From: Ignisphaera aggregans DSM 17230
GTDB lineage: Archaea > Thermoproteota > Thermoprotei_A > Sulfolobales > Ignisphaeraceae
Direction of reading: 5' to 3'
Assembly: GCA_000145985.1 (NCBI GenBank)
Contig: CP002098.1
Location: 1,060,182 to 1,124,181, forward strand
DNA length: 64,000 bases
Position numbers and translations under genes: made by a program. Below, piece by piece: positions 35,921 to 45,299 of this stretch (position 1 is the stretch's first letter; the number at the start of each line of letters is the position of its first letter). The notes under the pieces were generated by a model. It ran no database searches, was not told where the DNA came from, and saw nothing but the letters and a program-made list of their open reading frames with translations.

Positions 35921-38782
35921 CTACTTCTTCTGACTCTTTAATGCAGCTTGTGCTGCTGCTAGTCTTGCTACAGGTACTCTGAAGGGTGAAGCACTTACAT
36001 AGTCTAAACCTACTTTGTGTAAGAACATTATTGATGCTGGATCTCCACCGTGTTCTCCACATATACCTATCTCTATCTTTGGATTGTTTTCTCTAGCCAT
36101 CTTTACTGCTAATTCAATTAACTTTCCAACACCCTTTATATCTAGTGTTTCGAATGGATTTGCTGGTAGTATCTTTTCTTGTAGATAGAATGGTAGGAAC
36201 TTGTTCTCAGCATCATCTCTACTAAAGCTAAATGTTGCTTGTGTTAGGTCGTTGGTACCAAAGCTTATGAAGTCTACCTCCTTAGCTATCTCATCCATTG
36301 TTAGACATGCTCTTACAGTCTCTACCATAGTTCCTATCTTAATATTTAGTTTAACACCATATCTCTTCTCAACATCTTGTAGAGCTGGTAGAATAGCTTT
36401 TTGCTTAACATATTTAATCTCATTTACATCAGATACTTGTGGAATCATTATCTCTACTATTGGGTTCTTACCCTCTTTGATAAGCTCTGCTGCTGCTTCT
36501 AATATTGCTGTTGATAGATAGTAGTAGAACTCAGGGTAGGTTACTCCTACTCTTACACCTCTATGACCAAGCATCGGATTTGCTTCCTGAAGTACACTAA
36601 CCCTCTTGTATAGCCATTCCTTCTCCTTTATCACATCTTCAGGCGCATTCTTCATTCTAAGCTCATATATCTCCCTAATTATCTCTTCAGGCTTTGGTAA
36701 GAACTCGTGTAGTGGTGGATCAATTAGTCTAACTATCACCGGCTTGTTATCCATTATTGCAAACATTTCCTTAAAGTCTTGTTTTATCATCTCTGCCAAT
36801 GGTTTTAAATACTTTATTCTCTCCTCACTATTCTCAGCTAGTATAACCTTTCTTAGAAGCTCTAATCTCTCGGGTTTTCTAAACATTCTCTCAATTCTTA
36901 ATAATCCTATACCCTCTGCACCAAACTTCAATGCCATTTCTGCATCTTGAGGTACATCAGCATTTGCTCTAACCCCAAGTTTTCTAATGCTATCAGCCCA
37001 GCTAAGAACTTCACCAAGCTCAGGTATTATTCCTGCTTCTATTGTTGGAACAATACCTAGATATACATTACCTGTATTTCCATCTATTGTAATCCAATCA
37101 CCTTCTCTTACCACAATATTTCCTACTCTAAAGTACTTCTCCTCTTCGTGAACCTCTATAGCTTCTGCACCAACTACAGCAGTTTTACCAATAGCTCTAG
37201 CAACAACTGCTGCATGACTTGTCATACCACCTCTGCTTGTCAGTATACCTACAGCTGCATAGAATCCATGGACATCGTCAGGCTTTGTCTCAACTCTAAC
37301 AAGTATTACCTTCTTACCCTCTTTAGCCCAGCGTACAGCATCATCTGGATGGAATACCGCTTGACCACTTACTGCTCCTGGAGATGCTGGTAATCCTTTT
37401 GCTATTGGTGTAGCCTTTGTCTTTGGATCTATCCTTGGATATAGAAGCTGTATAACATGTTCAGGCTGAACCTTTAGTATAGCCTCTTCCTTAGTTAATA
37501 TACCCTCTTTAACCATATCTACAGCTGTCTTCACCCTAGCTAGAGGAGTCATCTTAGCATCTCTACACTGTAGGAAGTATAGCTTACCTCTCTCAACAGT
37601 AAACTCTATATCCTGTACATCCTTATTAGCTCTCTCAAGTATTTTTGCAGCTCTCTCTAGCTCCTCATAGAGCTTTGGTGAAAGTTCTTTGAGTGCTGAG
37701 ACAGGTAGAGGTGTTCTTATACCAGCAACAACATCTTCTCCCTGAGCATTAGGAAGATACTCCCCATATAACACATTCTCTCCTGTAGCAACATCACGGC
37801 TAAATACGACACCAGTACCACTATCCCAGCCCATGTTACCAAATACCATTGTTACAATATTTACAGCTGTACAGTGAGCTATATCAGGTGTTACTTTATT
37901 CATTATTCTATAGAATATTGCTCTTGGATTCATCCAAGATCTAAATACAGCTTTTATTGCAAGCTCAAGCTGTTTCCATGGATCTTGTGGAAATTCTCCC
38001 CAATTCTTTCTTACAACCTCCTTATATCTCTCAACAAGTTCTTTAAGATACTCTACAGATCTTGTCCATAACCTAGGAGCTATATCTCTAGGTGGCTGAG
38101 CATCTAATCGGGGAGTATATGCTGGTATTCTTTCTCTAATTTTATTTACCTCATCAGCAAATTTCTCTTCCGCTTCCTTCCTATATCTTTCGTTAAGCTC
38201 CTCAAAAACATTGTTGAAAAGCTTTTCATCTATACCTAATACTATTTTACCAAACATGTTGATAAATCTTCTATATGCATCATATGCAAACCATTCATTT
38301 TCAGTAAGTTTAGCAAGACCAACAACTACTTGGTCATTTAACCCTAAATTCAATACTGTATCCATCATACCTGGCATTGATATAGGTGCTCCACTTCTTA
38401 CAGATACTAGCAATGGATTGTTAGGATCTCCAAACTTCTTACCAGTTTTCTTCTCTAATATTTTCATGTTTTCTACTACTTGTTCCCATAGCCCTTGTGG
38501 TAGCTGTAGAGAATCTATTATACTCCATACTTTTTCAATAAGTTTATCCCTAACTTCTGGTGGAGGATTCTTAGAAAGCTCAAATTCTATTTGATCGATC
38601 TCTGATTTTCTAGGTGCATAGAAATCTACACATGTGTCAGTAGTTATTATGAAGCCTGGAGGTACTGGTAGACCTAGCTTAGTCATTTGTACAAGGCTTA
38701 CTCCCTTTCCTCCAAATAACCTCTTGTTCTTCTCGTCGGCTTCCTCAAATTGATATACATATTTCTTAGTTGTAGCTACCAT
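35921..38782 (-). CDS. ppdK: Pyruvate, phosphate dikinase
   Basis: Interconverts pyruvate and phosphoenolpyruvate with ATP and phosphate, central to archaeal glycolysis and gluconeogenesis. The 953 residues have an N-terminal ATP-grasp domain (KNKRLFGGKGVSLVQM, then SVRSGAPISMPGMMDTVLNL), a swivelling domain with the phosphohistidine motif GGMTSHAAVVARA near residue 520, and a C-terminal PEP/pyruvate barrel. The barrel has MLGHRGVRVG, FGTNDLTQ and the catalytic Cys region GICGEHGGDP. It is about 70 residues longer than common bacterial PPDK because of inserts in the ATP-grasp part. Upstream TATA candidate: CTTTTAAATCC on the minus strand near 38822-38833. Confidence 0.95.
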   Translation of the reverse strand: MVATTKKYVYQFEEADEKNKRLFGGKGVSLVQMTKLGLPVPPGFIITTDTCVDFYAPRKSEIDQIEFELSKNPPPEVRDKLIEKVWSIIDSLQLPQGLWEQVVENMKILEKKTGKKFGDPNNPLLVSVRSGAPISMPGMMDTVLNLGLNDQVVVGLAKLTENEWFAYDAYRRFINMFGKIVLGIDEKLFNNVFEELNERYRKEAEEKFADEVNKIRERIPAYTPRLDAQPPRDIAPRLWTRSVEYLKELVERYKEVVRKNWGEFPQDPWKQLELAIKAVFRSWMNPRAIFYRIMNKVTPDIAHCTAVNIVTMVFGNMGWDSGTGVVFSRDVATGENVLYGEYLPNAQGEDVVAGIRTPLPVSALKELSPKLYEELERAAKILERANKDVQDIEFTVERGKLYFLQCRDAKMTPLARVKTAVDMVKEGILTKEEAILKVQPEHVIQLLYPRIDPKTKATPIAKGLPASPGAVSGQAVFHPDDAVRWAKEGKKVILVRVETKPDDVHGFYAAVGILTSRGGMTSHAAVVARAIGKTAVVGAEAIEVHEEEKYFRVGNIVVREGDWITIDGNTGNVYLGIVPTIEAGIIPELGEVLSWADSIRKLGVRANADVPQDAEMALKFGAEGIGLLRIERMFRKPERLELLRKVILAENSEERIKYLKPLAEMIKQDFKEMFAIMDNKPVIVRLIDPPLHEFLPKPEEIIREIYELRMKNAPEDVIKEKEWLYKRVSVLQEANPMLGHRGVRVGVTYPEFYYYLSTAILEAAAELIKEGKNPIVEIMIPQVSDVNEIKYVKQKAILPALQDVEKRYGVKLNIKIGTMVETVRACLTMDEIAKEVDFISFGTNDLTQATFSFSRDDAENKFLPFYLQEKILPANPFETLDIKGVGKLIELAVKMARENNPKIEIGICGEHGGDPASIMFLHKVGLDYVSASPFRVPVARLAAAQAALKSQKK

Positions 38783-38897
38783 ACCTTAATAACCTCAACA
38801 AATAGCCAATTTCTTGCGAGGATTTAAAAGCTCTTCTATAACATTAGCTTAAATAGTATCTTCATCAATTTATTCTCTTATGCTTTAGGGAGATGAT

Positions 38898-39623
38898 ATG
38901 GTTTTTATAGGTAAGAGGGCAAAGATTTTAACAAGATTTGTGGGAGATAATGTAGATATATATGGAGAAAGTTTTGTAGGTACCAATAGCTTTATAGATA
39001 GCTATACAACTATAGGTTTTCCAATTAGGGCAAAGCTTAAGTCTCTATCCAATACAGATATGAAGAACATTAATGAGATTCTTGATGAGATTAGTGAAGG
39101 ATCTTTTATAGGTAATAATGTGGTAATACGTAGAGGGTCTATAATCTATGAAAGAACAACGATAAAGGAGAATGTAGAATTTGGCCATAATGTCTTAGTT
39201 AGAGAGAATACTATTATTGGTGCTGGATGTAAAATTGGAAGTGGAACTATAATTGATGGTGAGGTACTTATAGGTGAAAATACAGTTGTACAATCCTTTG
39301 TCTATATACCTCCAAAAGTAAAGATAGGATCAAATGTATTTATAGCTCCTAGGGTAACGTTTACAAATGATAGATATCCTCCAAGTAAAAGACTTATTGA
39401 GACTATAATAGAGGATGATGTAGTAATAGGTGCAAATTCAACAATTATTGCAGGTATTACAATAGGGAAAGGCGCTATAATAGCTGCTGGCTCTGTTGTC
39501 ACAAAGAGTGTTAAACCTTATAGCGTTGTAATGGGTGTACCGGCGAAGGTTGTTATGGATAGAAATGAATATGAACAACGAAAGAGGTTATATGAAGAAT
39601 CAGAAATATTTCCAATTAGATAG
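38898..39623 (+). CDS. Hexapeptide-repeat acyl/acetyltransferase (left-handed beta-helix)
   Basis: A 241-residue protein built largely of hexapeptide repeats from about residue 15 to 210 (for example IGNNVVIRRGSIIY, IGAGCKIGSGTIIDGEVLIG and IGANSTIIAGITIGKGAIIA). It closes with the typical GVPAKVV motif at about 215-221. Trimeric acyltransferases of this type act on sugar nucleotides, often in glycan or S-layer synthesis. Substrate not predicted. A GGGAGATG ribosome site precedes the ATG, with a TATA-like cttaaatagta near 38848-38860. It is divergent from ppdK. Confidence 0.8.
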   Translation: MVFIGKRAKILTRFVGDNVDIYGESFVGTNSFIDSYTTIGFPIRAKLKSLSNTDMKNINEILDEISEGSFIGNNVVIRRGSIIYERTTIKENVEFGHNVLVRENTIIGAGCKIGSGTIIDGEVLIGENTVVQSFVYIPPKVKIGSNVFIAPRVTFTNDRYPPSKRLIETIIEDDVVIGANSTIIAGITIGKGAIIAAGSVVTKSVKPYSVVMGVPAKVVMDRNEYEQRKRLYEESEIFPIR

Positions 39624-39658
39624 AGAATGTCTTGATAGTTCCTACATAGTAACGACAT

Positions 39659-39672
39659 ACTTATAAATATTC
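39659..39672 (+). promoter_or_regulatory. TATA-like element upstream of polB1
   Basis: The sequence acttataaatattc lies 72-85 bases before the polymerase ATG at 39744, in the only non-coding gap upstream of it. It predicts a leader of roughly 45-60 bases. Confidence 0.4.
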
Positions 39673-39743
39673 TGAGAAGAATTAAATAATAAGTGATAGA
39701 TAGCTATACATAGACCTAAGTTCATACAATATGGTATCTACCC

Positions 39744-42551
39744 ATGGCTAGACAGAAATCAATTTATGAATTTCTAAAGAAGGAGACAGCAAAAAATAGT
39801 GATAGAAAACCTATTAGCAAGGATGGCAAGGAGCAAAATAATATAGAAATACATGGCTCATTCAGTAATGATGTGTCTGGAAATACATCTTCTACAGTAC
39901 AATCGATGAGTAGTTCTACTGGTACACAGGATGCAAATGCAATTAGTAAAACATTTGAAGCATCTATTACACGTCTAATTATCTCTAACACCGTTTCTCT
40001 ACAGAATCCAACTACAGTAAGAATATTTTCTGAGAGAATATTTGTTGATAAGATTGATTATGGTTATCTTCTCGAAACATACTATGATGGAGAGTTGGGC
40101 AAAGCTGTTCTAGTTTTCTTTGATCCGCATACTCAAAAACTTCTATTCTGGTATGATAAAACGGGTCATAAACCATATTTCTTAACAGATCTCCCACCAG
40201 AGAAAATCAATAAGATGCCTGAGATTGTACGTCATCAATCATTTGAAGGAGTTGAAATTATAGAGAAGTATGATCTGCTTTTCAATACAAAGCGTAGATT
40301 GACGAAGATTATAACTAAGGATCCGCTGGCTGTAAGAACCTTGAGAACAAAAACCCCAATTGCATGGGAAGCTGATATTAAGTATCATATTAACTATATA
40401 TATGATAGAAGGCTTATACCTGGTATGCCATATAGGGTTGTGAATAGCTCTATAGAGGAAATATCAGAATTAAGTGAAGAGACACTGAGAGAAACAATAT
40501 TAAATAATCTTGATGTAGCTAAACAGCTAAGCGATATTGATATAGCAATAATTTTTTCAAGAATATTTGAATCTAAATGGTTTTCACCAAAGAGAATCGC
40601 ATTAGATATAGAAGTATATACTCCATATGAAGGGAGAGTCCCATCACCAGAATCGGCTGAATATCCAATAATGGCAATAGCTCTAGCTTCTAATGATGGA
40701 ATAAGAAAAGTTTTTGTATTGCATAGAGAAAACATTGAGAACACTTCAGAATTGCCACAAGATGTAGATATAGAGATCTATGACTCTGAACATGCAATGA
40801 TAATTGATGCTCTACGTATCGTCTATCAATATCCAATAGTTCTTACATTTAATGGCGATAATTTTGATCTTCGATATCTCTATGTTCGTGCTCAAAAACT
40901 TGGAATACCAAAGGATTTTCTAGGTATAGAGATTAGGAGAGTAGTAAAAGGGAATAAGATTGAATATGAAGCAACATTGAGAACCTCTCTCCATGTAGAT
41001 CTATATAAGTTCTTCAGTAATAAGGCAATACAAGTCTATGCATTTGAAGGTAGATATAAGGAGGTGAATCTAGATAGCGTATCACAAGCACTTCTAAACA
41101 TTGGTAAGATTCAGCTAGATAGAGAACTTGGAAAGGTTGACTTAGGAACTCTTGTTCGTTACAATTTTAGAGATGCTCACCTTACATTAGAGTTAACATT
41201 ATTTTCTGATGAACTGGTATGGAAATTGATTATCTTGCTTATGCGTATAAGTAAGCTAGGACTAGAAAATCTTTGTAGGACTACAGTATCTGTTTGGATA
41301 AAAAATCTATTCTATTGGGAGCATAGAAGAAGAGGATATCTAATACCAAGAAAGGAAGATATTGTAAGATTGAAGGGAAAGAAAATAACAGAGGCAACAA
41401 TAAAAGGAAAGAAATATGCTGGAGCTATAGTTATAGATCCTCCACAAGGTCTATTCTTTAATGTTGTTGTCCTTGACTTTGCATCACTATATCCCTCTAT
41501 AATGAAACGATGGAACCTTAGCTATGAAACTGTAGACCCTGATGAAAATAGTTGTAACCATATAGAAAATATCCTTGATGAACGTGATAATGTTGTACAC
41601 AAAGTATGTCTAGATAGACCAGGTATTACATCAGAGATTGTAGGACTTATGAGGGATTTTAGAGTTAAGATATATAAGAAGAAGGCTAAAGATAAAAATA
41701 TAGATCCATCACTAAGAAATTGGTATGATGTTGTTCAAAGAGCTATGAAGGTCTATATAAATGCAGCATACGGTGTCTTTGGTGCTGATACATTCCCATT
41801 ATATGCACCATCTGTAGCAGAAAGTGTAACAGCATTAGGCCGTAGAGTCATCACCTCCACGATTAAAAAAGCTAGAGAGTTAAATCTACGTGTTTTATAT
41901 GGAGATACAGATTCGTTATTTGTATGGAACCCTGATCCAAAGAGCCTTGAGGAACTCAAAAAATGGGTTGAAAAAGAGTTTGGCCTAGAGCTTGAAACTG
42001 ATAAGACATACAAATTTGTAGCCTTTGCCTTAAAGAAGAATTATGTTGGTGTGTTACCAAATAATGAAGTAGATATAAAAGGAATGGTAGGAAAGAAGAG
42101 AAATACTCCAGAATTTATTAAGATGCTGTTTTCAGAGATTGTAAATCAAATTACGTCTATAGAGGATCCTGAAGAGGCATTTAAAGTTATAGATAGTGTG
42201 AGAAATAAACTGGAAGAGTATTATATAATGTTAAAATATAAATTGCTTACATTGGATGATGTTGCTTTTCATATGGCTTTAACAAAACCTCTTTCAGAAT
42301 ACAAAAAAACTACTCCACAACATGTAAAAGCTGGCCTAATGCTTCAAAGATATGGTGTAAATATAACTGCAGGTGATATCATAACTTTTGTAAAGGTTAA
42401 GAGTAAGGATGGTGTAAAACCTATTCAATTAGCAAAAATCTCAGAGATAGATGTTCAGAAATATATAGAGGCTATGCGATCAACACTTGAACAGTTATTC
42501 ACAGCACTAAACATATCTTGGGATGATGTAACGGGGAGTAGCAAACTTTAG
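39744..42551 (+). CDS. polB1: Family B DNA polymerase, PolB1 (Dpo1) type replicase
   Basis: A 935-residue replicative polymerase. The extreme N-terminus has a PIP-box-like QKSIYEFL (4-11) that would bind PCNA, followed by a Ser/Thr-rich low-complexity linker to about residue 85. Exonuclease motifs: ALDIEVYTP (Exo I), FNGDNFDLRY (Exo II), YNFRDAHLT (Exo III). Polymerase motifs: DFASLYPSIMKRWNLS, KVYINAAYGVFG, YGDTDSLF. The C-terminal region (NTPEF, TPQHVKAGLML, SKDGVKPIQLAKI) matches Sulfolobus Dpo1 closely. All catalytic residues are present. Confidence 0.94.
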   Translation: MARQKSIYEFLKKETAKNSDRKPISKDGKEQNNIEIHGSFSNDVSGNTSSTVQSMSSSTGTQDANAISKTFEASITRLIISNTVSLQNPTTVRIFSERIFVDKIDYGYLLETYYDGELGKAVLVFFDPHTQKLLFWYDKTGHKPYFLTDLPPEKINKMPEIVRHQSFEGVEIIEKYDLLFNTKRRLTKIITKDPLAVRTLRTKTPIAWEADIKYHINYIYDRRLIPGMPYRVVNSSIEEISELSEETLRETILNNLDVAKQLSDIDIAIIFSRIFESKWFSPKRIALDIEVYTPYEGRVPSPESAEYPIMAIALASNDGIRKVFVLHRENIENTSELPQDVDIEIYDSEHAMIIDALRIVYQYPIVLTFNGDNFDLRYLYVRAQKLGIPKDFLGIEIRRVVKGNKIEYEATLRTSLHVDLYKFFSNKAIQVYAFEGRYKEVNLDSVSQALLNIGKIQLDRELGKVDLGTLVRYNFRDAHLTLELTLFSDELVWKLIILLMRISKLGLENLCRTTVSVWIKNLFYWEHRRRGYLIPRKEDIVRLKGKKITEATIKGKKYAGAIVIDPPQGLFFNVVVLDFASLYPSIMKRWNLSYETVDPDENSCNHIENILDERDNVVHKVCLDRPGITSEIVGLMRDFRVKIYKKKAKDKNIDPSLRNWYDVVQRAMKVYINAAYGVFGADTFPLYAPSVAESVTALGRRVITSTIKKARELNLRVLYGDTDSLFVWNPDPKSLEELKKWVEKEFGLELETDKTYKFVAFALKKNYVGVLPNNEVDIKGMVGKKRNTPEFIKMLFSEIVNQITSIEDPEEAFKVIDSVRNKLEEYYIMLKYKLLTLDDVAFHMALTKPLSEYKKTTPQHVKAGLMLQRYGVNITAGDIITFVKVKSKDGVKPIQLAKISEIDVQKYIEAMRSTLEQLFTALNISWDDVTGSSKL

Positions 42552-42574
42552 ATAACACTGAGAATTATTGAGAA

Positions 42575-42632
42575 TCAGACGGGTCTTTCTCATCACATAA
42601 CGGTTATTCTCAGCGCTTTTAACCATCATCAT
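42575..42632 (-). ncRNA. Box C/D guide sRNA with four consensus boxes
   Basis: Read on the minus strand: C box ATGATGA (42632-42626), guide TGGTTAAAAGCG, D' CTGA (42613-42610), a 13-base spacer, C' GTGATGA (42596-42590), guide GAAAGACCCGT, D box CTGA (42578-42575). All boxes match consensus and guide lengths are 11-12 bases. I cannot name the targets with confidence; they would contain CGCTTTTAACCA and ACGGGTCTTTC. The RNA lies convergent to polB1, 24 bases beyond its stop. Confidence 0.85.
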
Positions 42633-42675
42633 ATAGTGTTGCACTTACTACATAATCTATAAAGTGCCTCACATC

Positions 42676-42686
42676 TTTAAAAATAT
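42676..42686 (+). promoter_or_regulatory. TATA-like element for the small membrane protein gene
   Basis: The sequence ctttaaaaata lies about 30-40 bases upstream of the GTG/TTG start codons. This fits a short leader that still includes the GAGGTGG ribosome site at 42707-42714. Confidence 0.4.
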
Positions 42687-42711
42687 GTAGTTTTATACTG
42701 ATTATTCAGAG

Positions 42712-42969
42712 GTGGTGATTTTGGGATTATCCGTACTAAGTGAAATAGCTACAGCATCCACAAACTTTATTTCAGGCCTTAGTGGAATATCTAGAGTGAT
42801 GGCATGGATAGGCATTGGATTAATAGCAATAGTGATTACATACTATCTATTCATCGGAATAGTGCGTTTGGCAAAAGCCTTTGTAAATATGAAGGTTAAG
42901 TATCTAGGCCTTGTATTACTATTATTTGGTTTAGTATTGTTGACAATAGCAATGATAATACCTAGCTAA
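42712..42969 (+). CDS. Small two-helix membrane protein, function unknown
   Basis: At most 85 residues, with two hydrophobic helices (MAWIGIGLIAIVITYYLFI and YLGLVLLLFGLVLLTIAMII) joined by a short basic loop. The frame opens at GTG 42712, but a GAGGTGG ribosome site overlaps that codon, so GTG 42715 or TTG 42721 are likelier starts. No family is recognised. It follows polB1 and the sRNA as a separate transcript. Confidence 0.55.
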   Translation: MVILGLSVLSEIATASTNFISGLSGISRVMAWIGIGLIAIVITYYLFIGIVRLAKAFVNMKVKYLGLVLLLFGLVLLTIAMIIPS

Positions 42970-43105
42970 TAGAAATACTATTCTTAAATGACAATAATAT
43001 TACATCAAGCTATTGCTATATTAATGATATCTAGCACTTTTTAAACCCTAGTAGTGGTAGATTATATGAGTGTTGTTTGACTAAAGATGTATAAATAGTA
43101 ACATA

Positions 43106-43552
43106 ATGTGGGAATGTGGTTTGAAGATCCTAATACTAAGGGCAGAATATGGTGAAATAAAAGAGAAGATGATCTCAGAGGGAGATCTCAATAAAATTTT
43201 AAAAGAGGTTATTATTAGAACTCTTGATCTATGGGATCCAAATAAGTCAGATCTAATTGTTGTAAGACATAGCCAAGAGATAACTATTAAGTTACCGATA
43301 AAAAAGGAGCAATACGATTTGTATTCTCAATTCAATCTTAGAAGAAAGGGAGATTATGCTTCCTTTGATGTTCCTTTATACTTGGTTAGTTTTGAAAATC
43401 AATGGATTGATAATAATATTGTTGATTCAAAAGTTTTCGTAGTATCTCCATATATAGATGACTATGTTTCAGAAAAAATAGAAGAATTAGCAATAAATAT
43501 AACATCACCTGAAAATGAAAAAGAAGGTGAAGAGGAAGAACTAGAAGAATAA
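43106..43552 (+). CDS. DUF2286-like crenarchaeal hypothetical protein
   Basis: A 148-residue soluble protein with an acidic C-terminus. It resembles the crenarchaeal DUF2286 family: KILILRAEYGEI near the start, ILKEVIIRTLDLWDPN, then LIVVRHSQEI, VSFENQWIDN and VVSPYIDDYV. Function unknown. An inner start at residue 6 or 7 is possible. It is convergent with the next gene, only 12 bases apart. Confidence 0.6.
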   Translation: MWECGLKILILRAEYGEIKEKMISEGDLNKILKEVIIRTLDLWDPNKSDLIVVRHSQEITIKLPIKKEQYDLYSQFNLRRKGDYASFDVPLYLVSFENQWIDNNIVDSKVFVVSPYIDDYVSEKIEELAINITSPENEKEGEEEELEE

Positions 43553-43564
43553 TGTATTCTTAAT

Positions 43565-43888
43565 CTATAATCCAAGTGCCTGTTTTGCTTCTTTCTTTGC
43601 TTTTTCAAGATCGAATTCCAATGTCTTTTCATTTATTGGCATTCTCGTTAATATAGGTTTTGGTCTTTCATCTATAACAGCAAATAGTTGTGGTAACCAT
43701 GCCATTCCAAAATCATCTTTCTCGCCATATTCATTGACAAATATGTAGTCCTCCTCTCTTATTTCTAATTCCACATTTAATTCTTTAGATAATTCTTTTG
43801 CAAGTAATTCAAAGTACTTATGTTGAGGTAGATGCTTTGCTGTAACCAATATGAGTTTTTTAATTGTTGACATTTTAGGCACCTGCAC
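43565..43888 (-). CDS. Small hypothetical protein
   Basis: A 107-residue protein; an ATG at 43873 (MSTIKKLILVT) is the likelier start, removing five residues. The N-terminal LILVTAKHLPQHKYFELLAK and an amphipathic C-terminal helix with EKAKKEAKQALGL look like a compact alpha/beta domain. I do not recognise a family. It lies 45 bases downstream of the OBG/DRG-type GTPase on the same strand and may be cotranscribed with it. Confidence 0.6.
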   Translation of the reverse strand: MQVPKMSTIKKLILVTAKHLPQHKYFELLAKELSKELNVELEIREEDYIFVNEYGEKDDFGMAWLPQLFAVIDERPKPILTRMPINEKTLEFDLEKAKKEAKQALGL

Positions 43889-43933
43889 CCTCTTTATATT
43901 TTAAAACGTTATAAGCTGTTATGCTGCTATTAT

Positions 43934-45094
43934 CTACTTCTTTATGTTTATTTCAACTATATCTCCATCTTCCACAACATGATCTCCTCCAACCCTTTGA
44001 CCAGGAAACTTAACAGAACTGCCCCATACTCTTGCATAGGAAAATTTCTCAAAAAGATCCTTGTGAATAGCCTTGGCTACGTCTAATACCGTAGCTCCCT
44101 TCTTTAGAACCAGCGGTTTTTCTGCTGGTTTCCCTGTTGGAGGTTTTGTATATATCCTCACAATATTTAGTATTCTAAATAGTTCTGATCCAATGATATT
44201 AAGTCCCTCTTTTGTTACCGTAGATACTCCAATAACAGGTATTTCTTTAGGTATATAGTTCATTAACTCCTTTAGCTCCTCTCTTGACTTCATTAGATCT
44301 ATCTTATTTACCAATACTAATGTTGGTTTATATATTATTGATTCAAATAACGATCTCTCAATATCATCGATATCTACCTCTCCATATATTTTTACAATGG
44401 CATTGTATATACGATAACTATTTAAGAGTTTTATAACATCATTCTCAGTACATTTTAAGACCCCATAACTAACAATTCTTATTCCACCACTATATCCACG
44501 CTCAATTACTGCGTAACCTCGAGGTCTCTCTATATATACCCCATGATCTTTTAAGAACATGGAAATATTATTGAACTCTTCTATTAAATTTTTTGAGGCA
44601 TCCAATACTATTATAATTCCATCGCTATTTTTTATAAGACCTATTACCTTATTATTCCATCCACCACCATGAGGAATTATTGATGGCGCTTCTACTAGCT
44701 GGAACTGTATATCTTCATAAGGCAGCATTCCCACTACAGGGTATTTAGTTGTATAAGGTATCTCAGAAATCTCAACATTAGCATTAGTTAAAGATTTTAG
44801 AATAGAGCTCTTTCCACTCTTTGTATACCCTACTAATACTACTTGAGCTGCTCCTTCCTTCTCTACAAAAAATGAATATGTTCCTCCTGATCCACCCTTT
44901 CTTTTCCTTTCCTCGATTTCCTCACGAAGCTCCGCCATTCTTTTTCGAGCCCATCTAACTAAGTTTTCTGTACCTTTATGTTTTGGTACATAGGAGAGAA
45001 ATTCCTCCAAAGCCTTCAATTTCTCCTCAGGAGTTTTTGCATCCATATACTTAGCAAATTTAGCCCTAGCTTCTGCAGGTAGGTTTGTAACCAT
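43934..45094 (-). CDS. DRG/OBG-family GTPase with TGS domain
   Basis: A 386-residue translation-associated GTPase. An N-terminal helical region (1-80) precedes G1 GYTKSGKSS (89-97) and the switch regions (IPYTTKYPVVGML, then VEAPSII in place of the usual DxPG). NKID is the G4 motif, followed by VIGVST. The C-terminal TGS domain contains KKGATVLDVAKAIHKD and ends DGDIVEINIKK. The unusual EAPS in place of the DLPG/DTPG type G3 motif deserves note: the Asp is Glu. Likely ribosome- or tRNA-linked by family. Confidence 0.88.
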   Translation of the reverse strand: MVTNLPAEARAKFAKYMDAKTPEEKLKALEEFLSYVPKHKGTENLVRWARKRMAELREEIEERKRKGGSGGTYSFFVEKEGAAQVVLVGYTKSGKSSILKSLTNANVEISEIPYTTKYPVVGMLPYEDIQFQLVEAPSIIPHGGGWNNKVIGLIKNSDGIIIVLDASKNLIEEFNNISMFLKDHGVYIERPRGYAVIERGYSGGIRIVSYGVLKCTENDVIKLLNSYRIYNAIVKIYGEVDIDDIERSLFESIIYKPTLVLVNKIDLMKSREELKELMNYIPKEIPVIGVSTVTKEGLNIIGSELFRILNIVRIYTKPPTGKPAEKPLVLKKGATVLDVAKAIHKDLFEKFSYARVWGSSVKFPGQRVGGDHVVEDGDIVEINIKK

Positions 45095-45235
45095 AGGTTC
45101 CTACACCTCCCTATTTACTCTATTTATATAATTGATTTTAACGACTATACCCAATACTATACAGTTGCATAACTACTTATTAGTTTTAGATATGATATCT
45201 ATAACTCAGCTTAGAAAATTAGATATTTGTGCTCT

Positions 45236-45287
45236 GTGATGATGCCGAGGCGCTACTGAGATTAATGATGTTAGAACCCGTGGCTGA
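45236..45287 (+). ncRNA. Box C/D guide sRNA
   Basis: C box GTGATGA (45236-45242), guide tgccgaggcgcta, D' CTGA (45256-45259), a five-base spacer, C' ATGATGT (45265-45271, one change from consensus), guide tagaacccgtgg, D box CTGA (45284-45287). The box spacing fits an archaeal dual guide RNA. Targets would contain TAGCGCCTCGGCA and CCACGGGTTCTA; I cannot place these. It lies in the gap between the GTPase and enolase genes, 12 bases beyond the enolase stop on the other strand. Confidence 0.82.
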
Positions 45288-45299
45288 TATCATAAAAAA

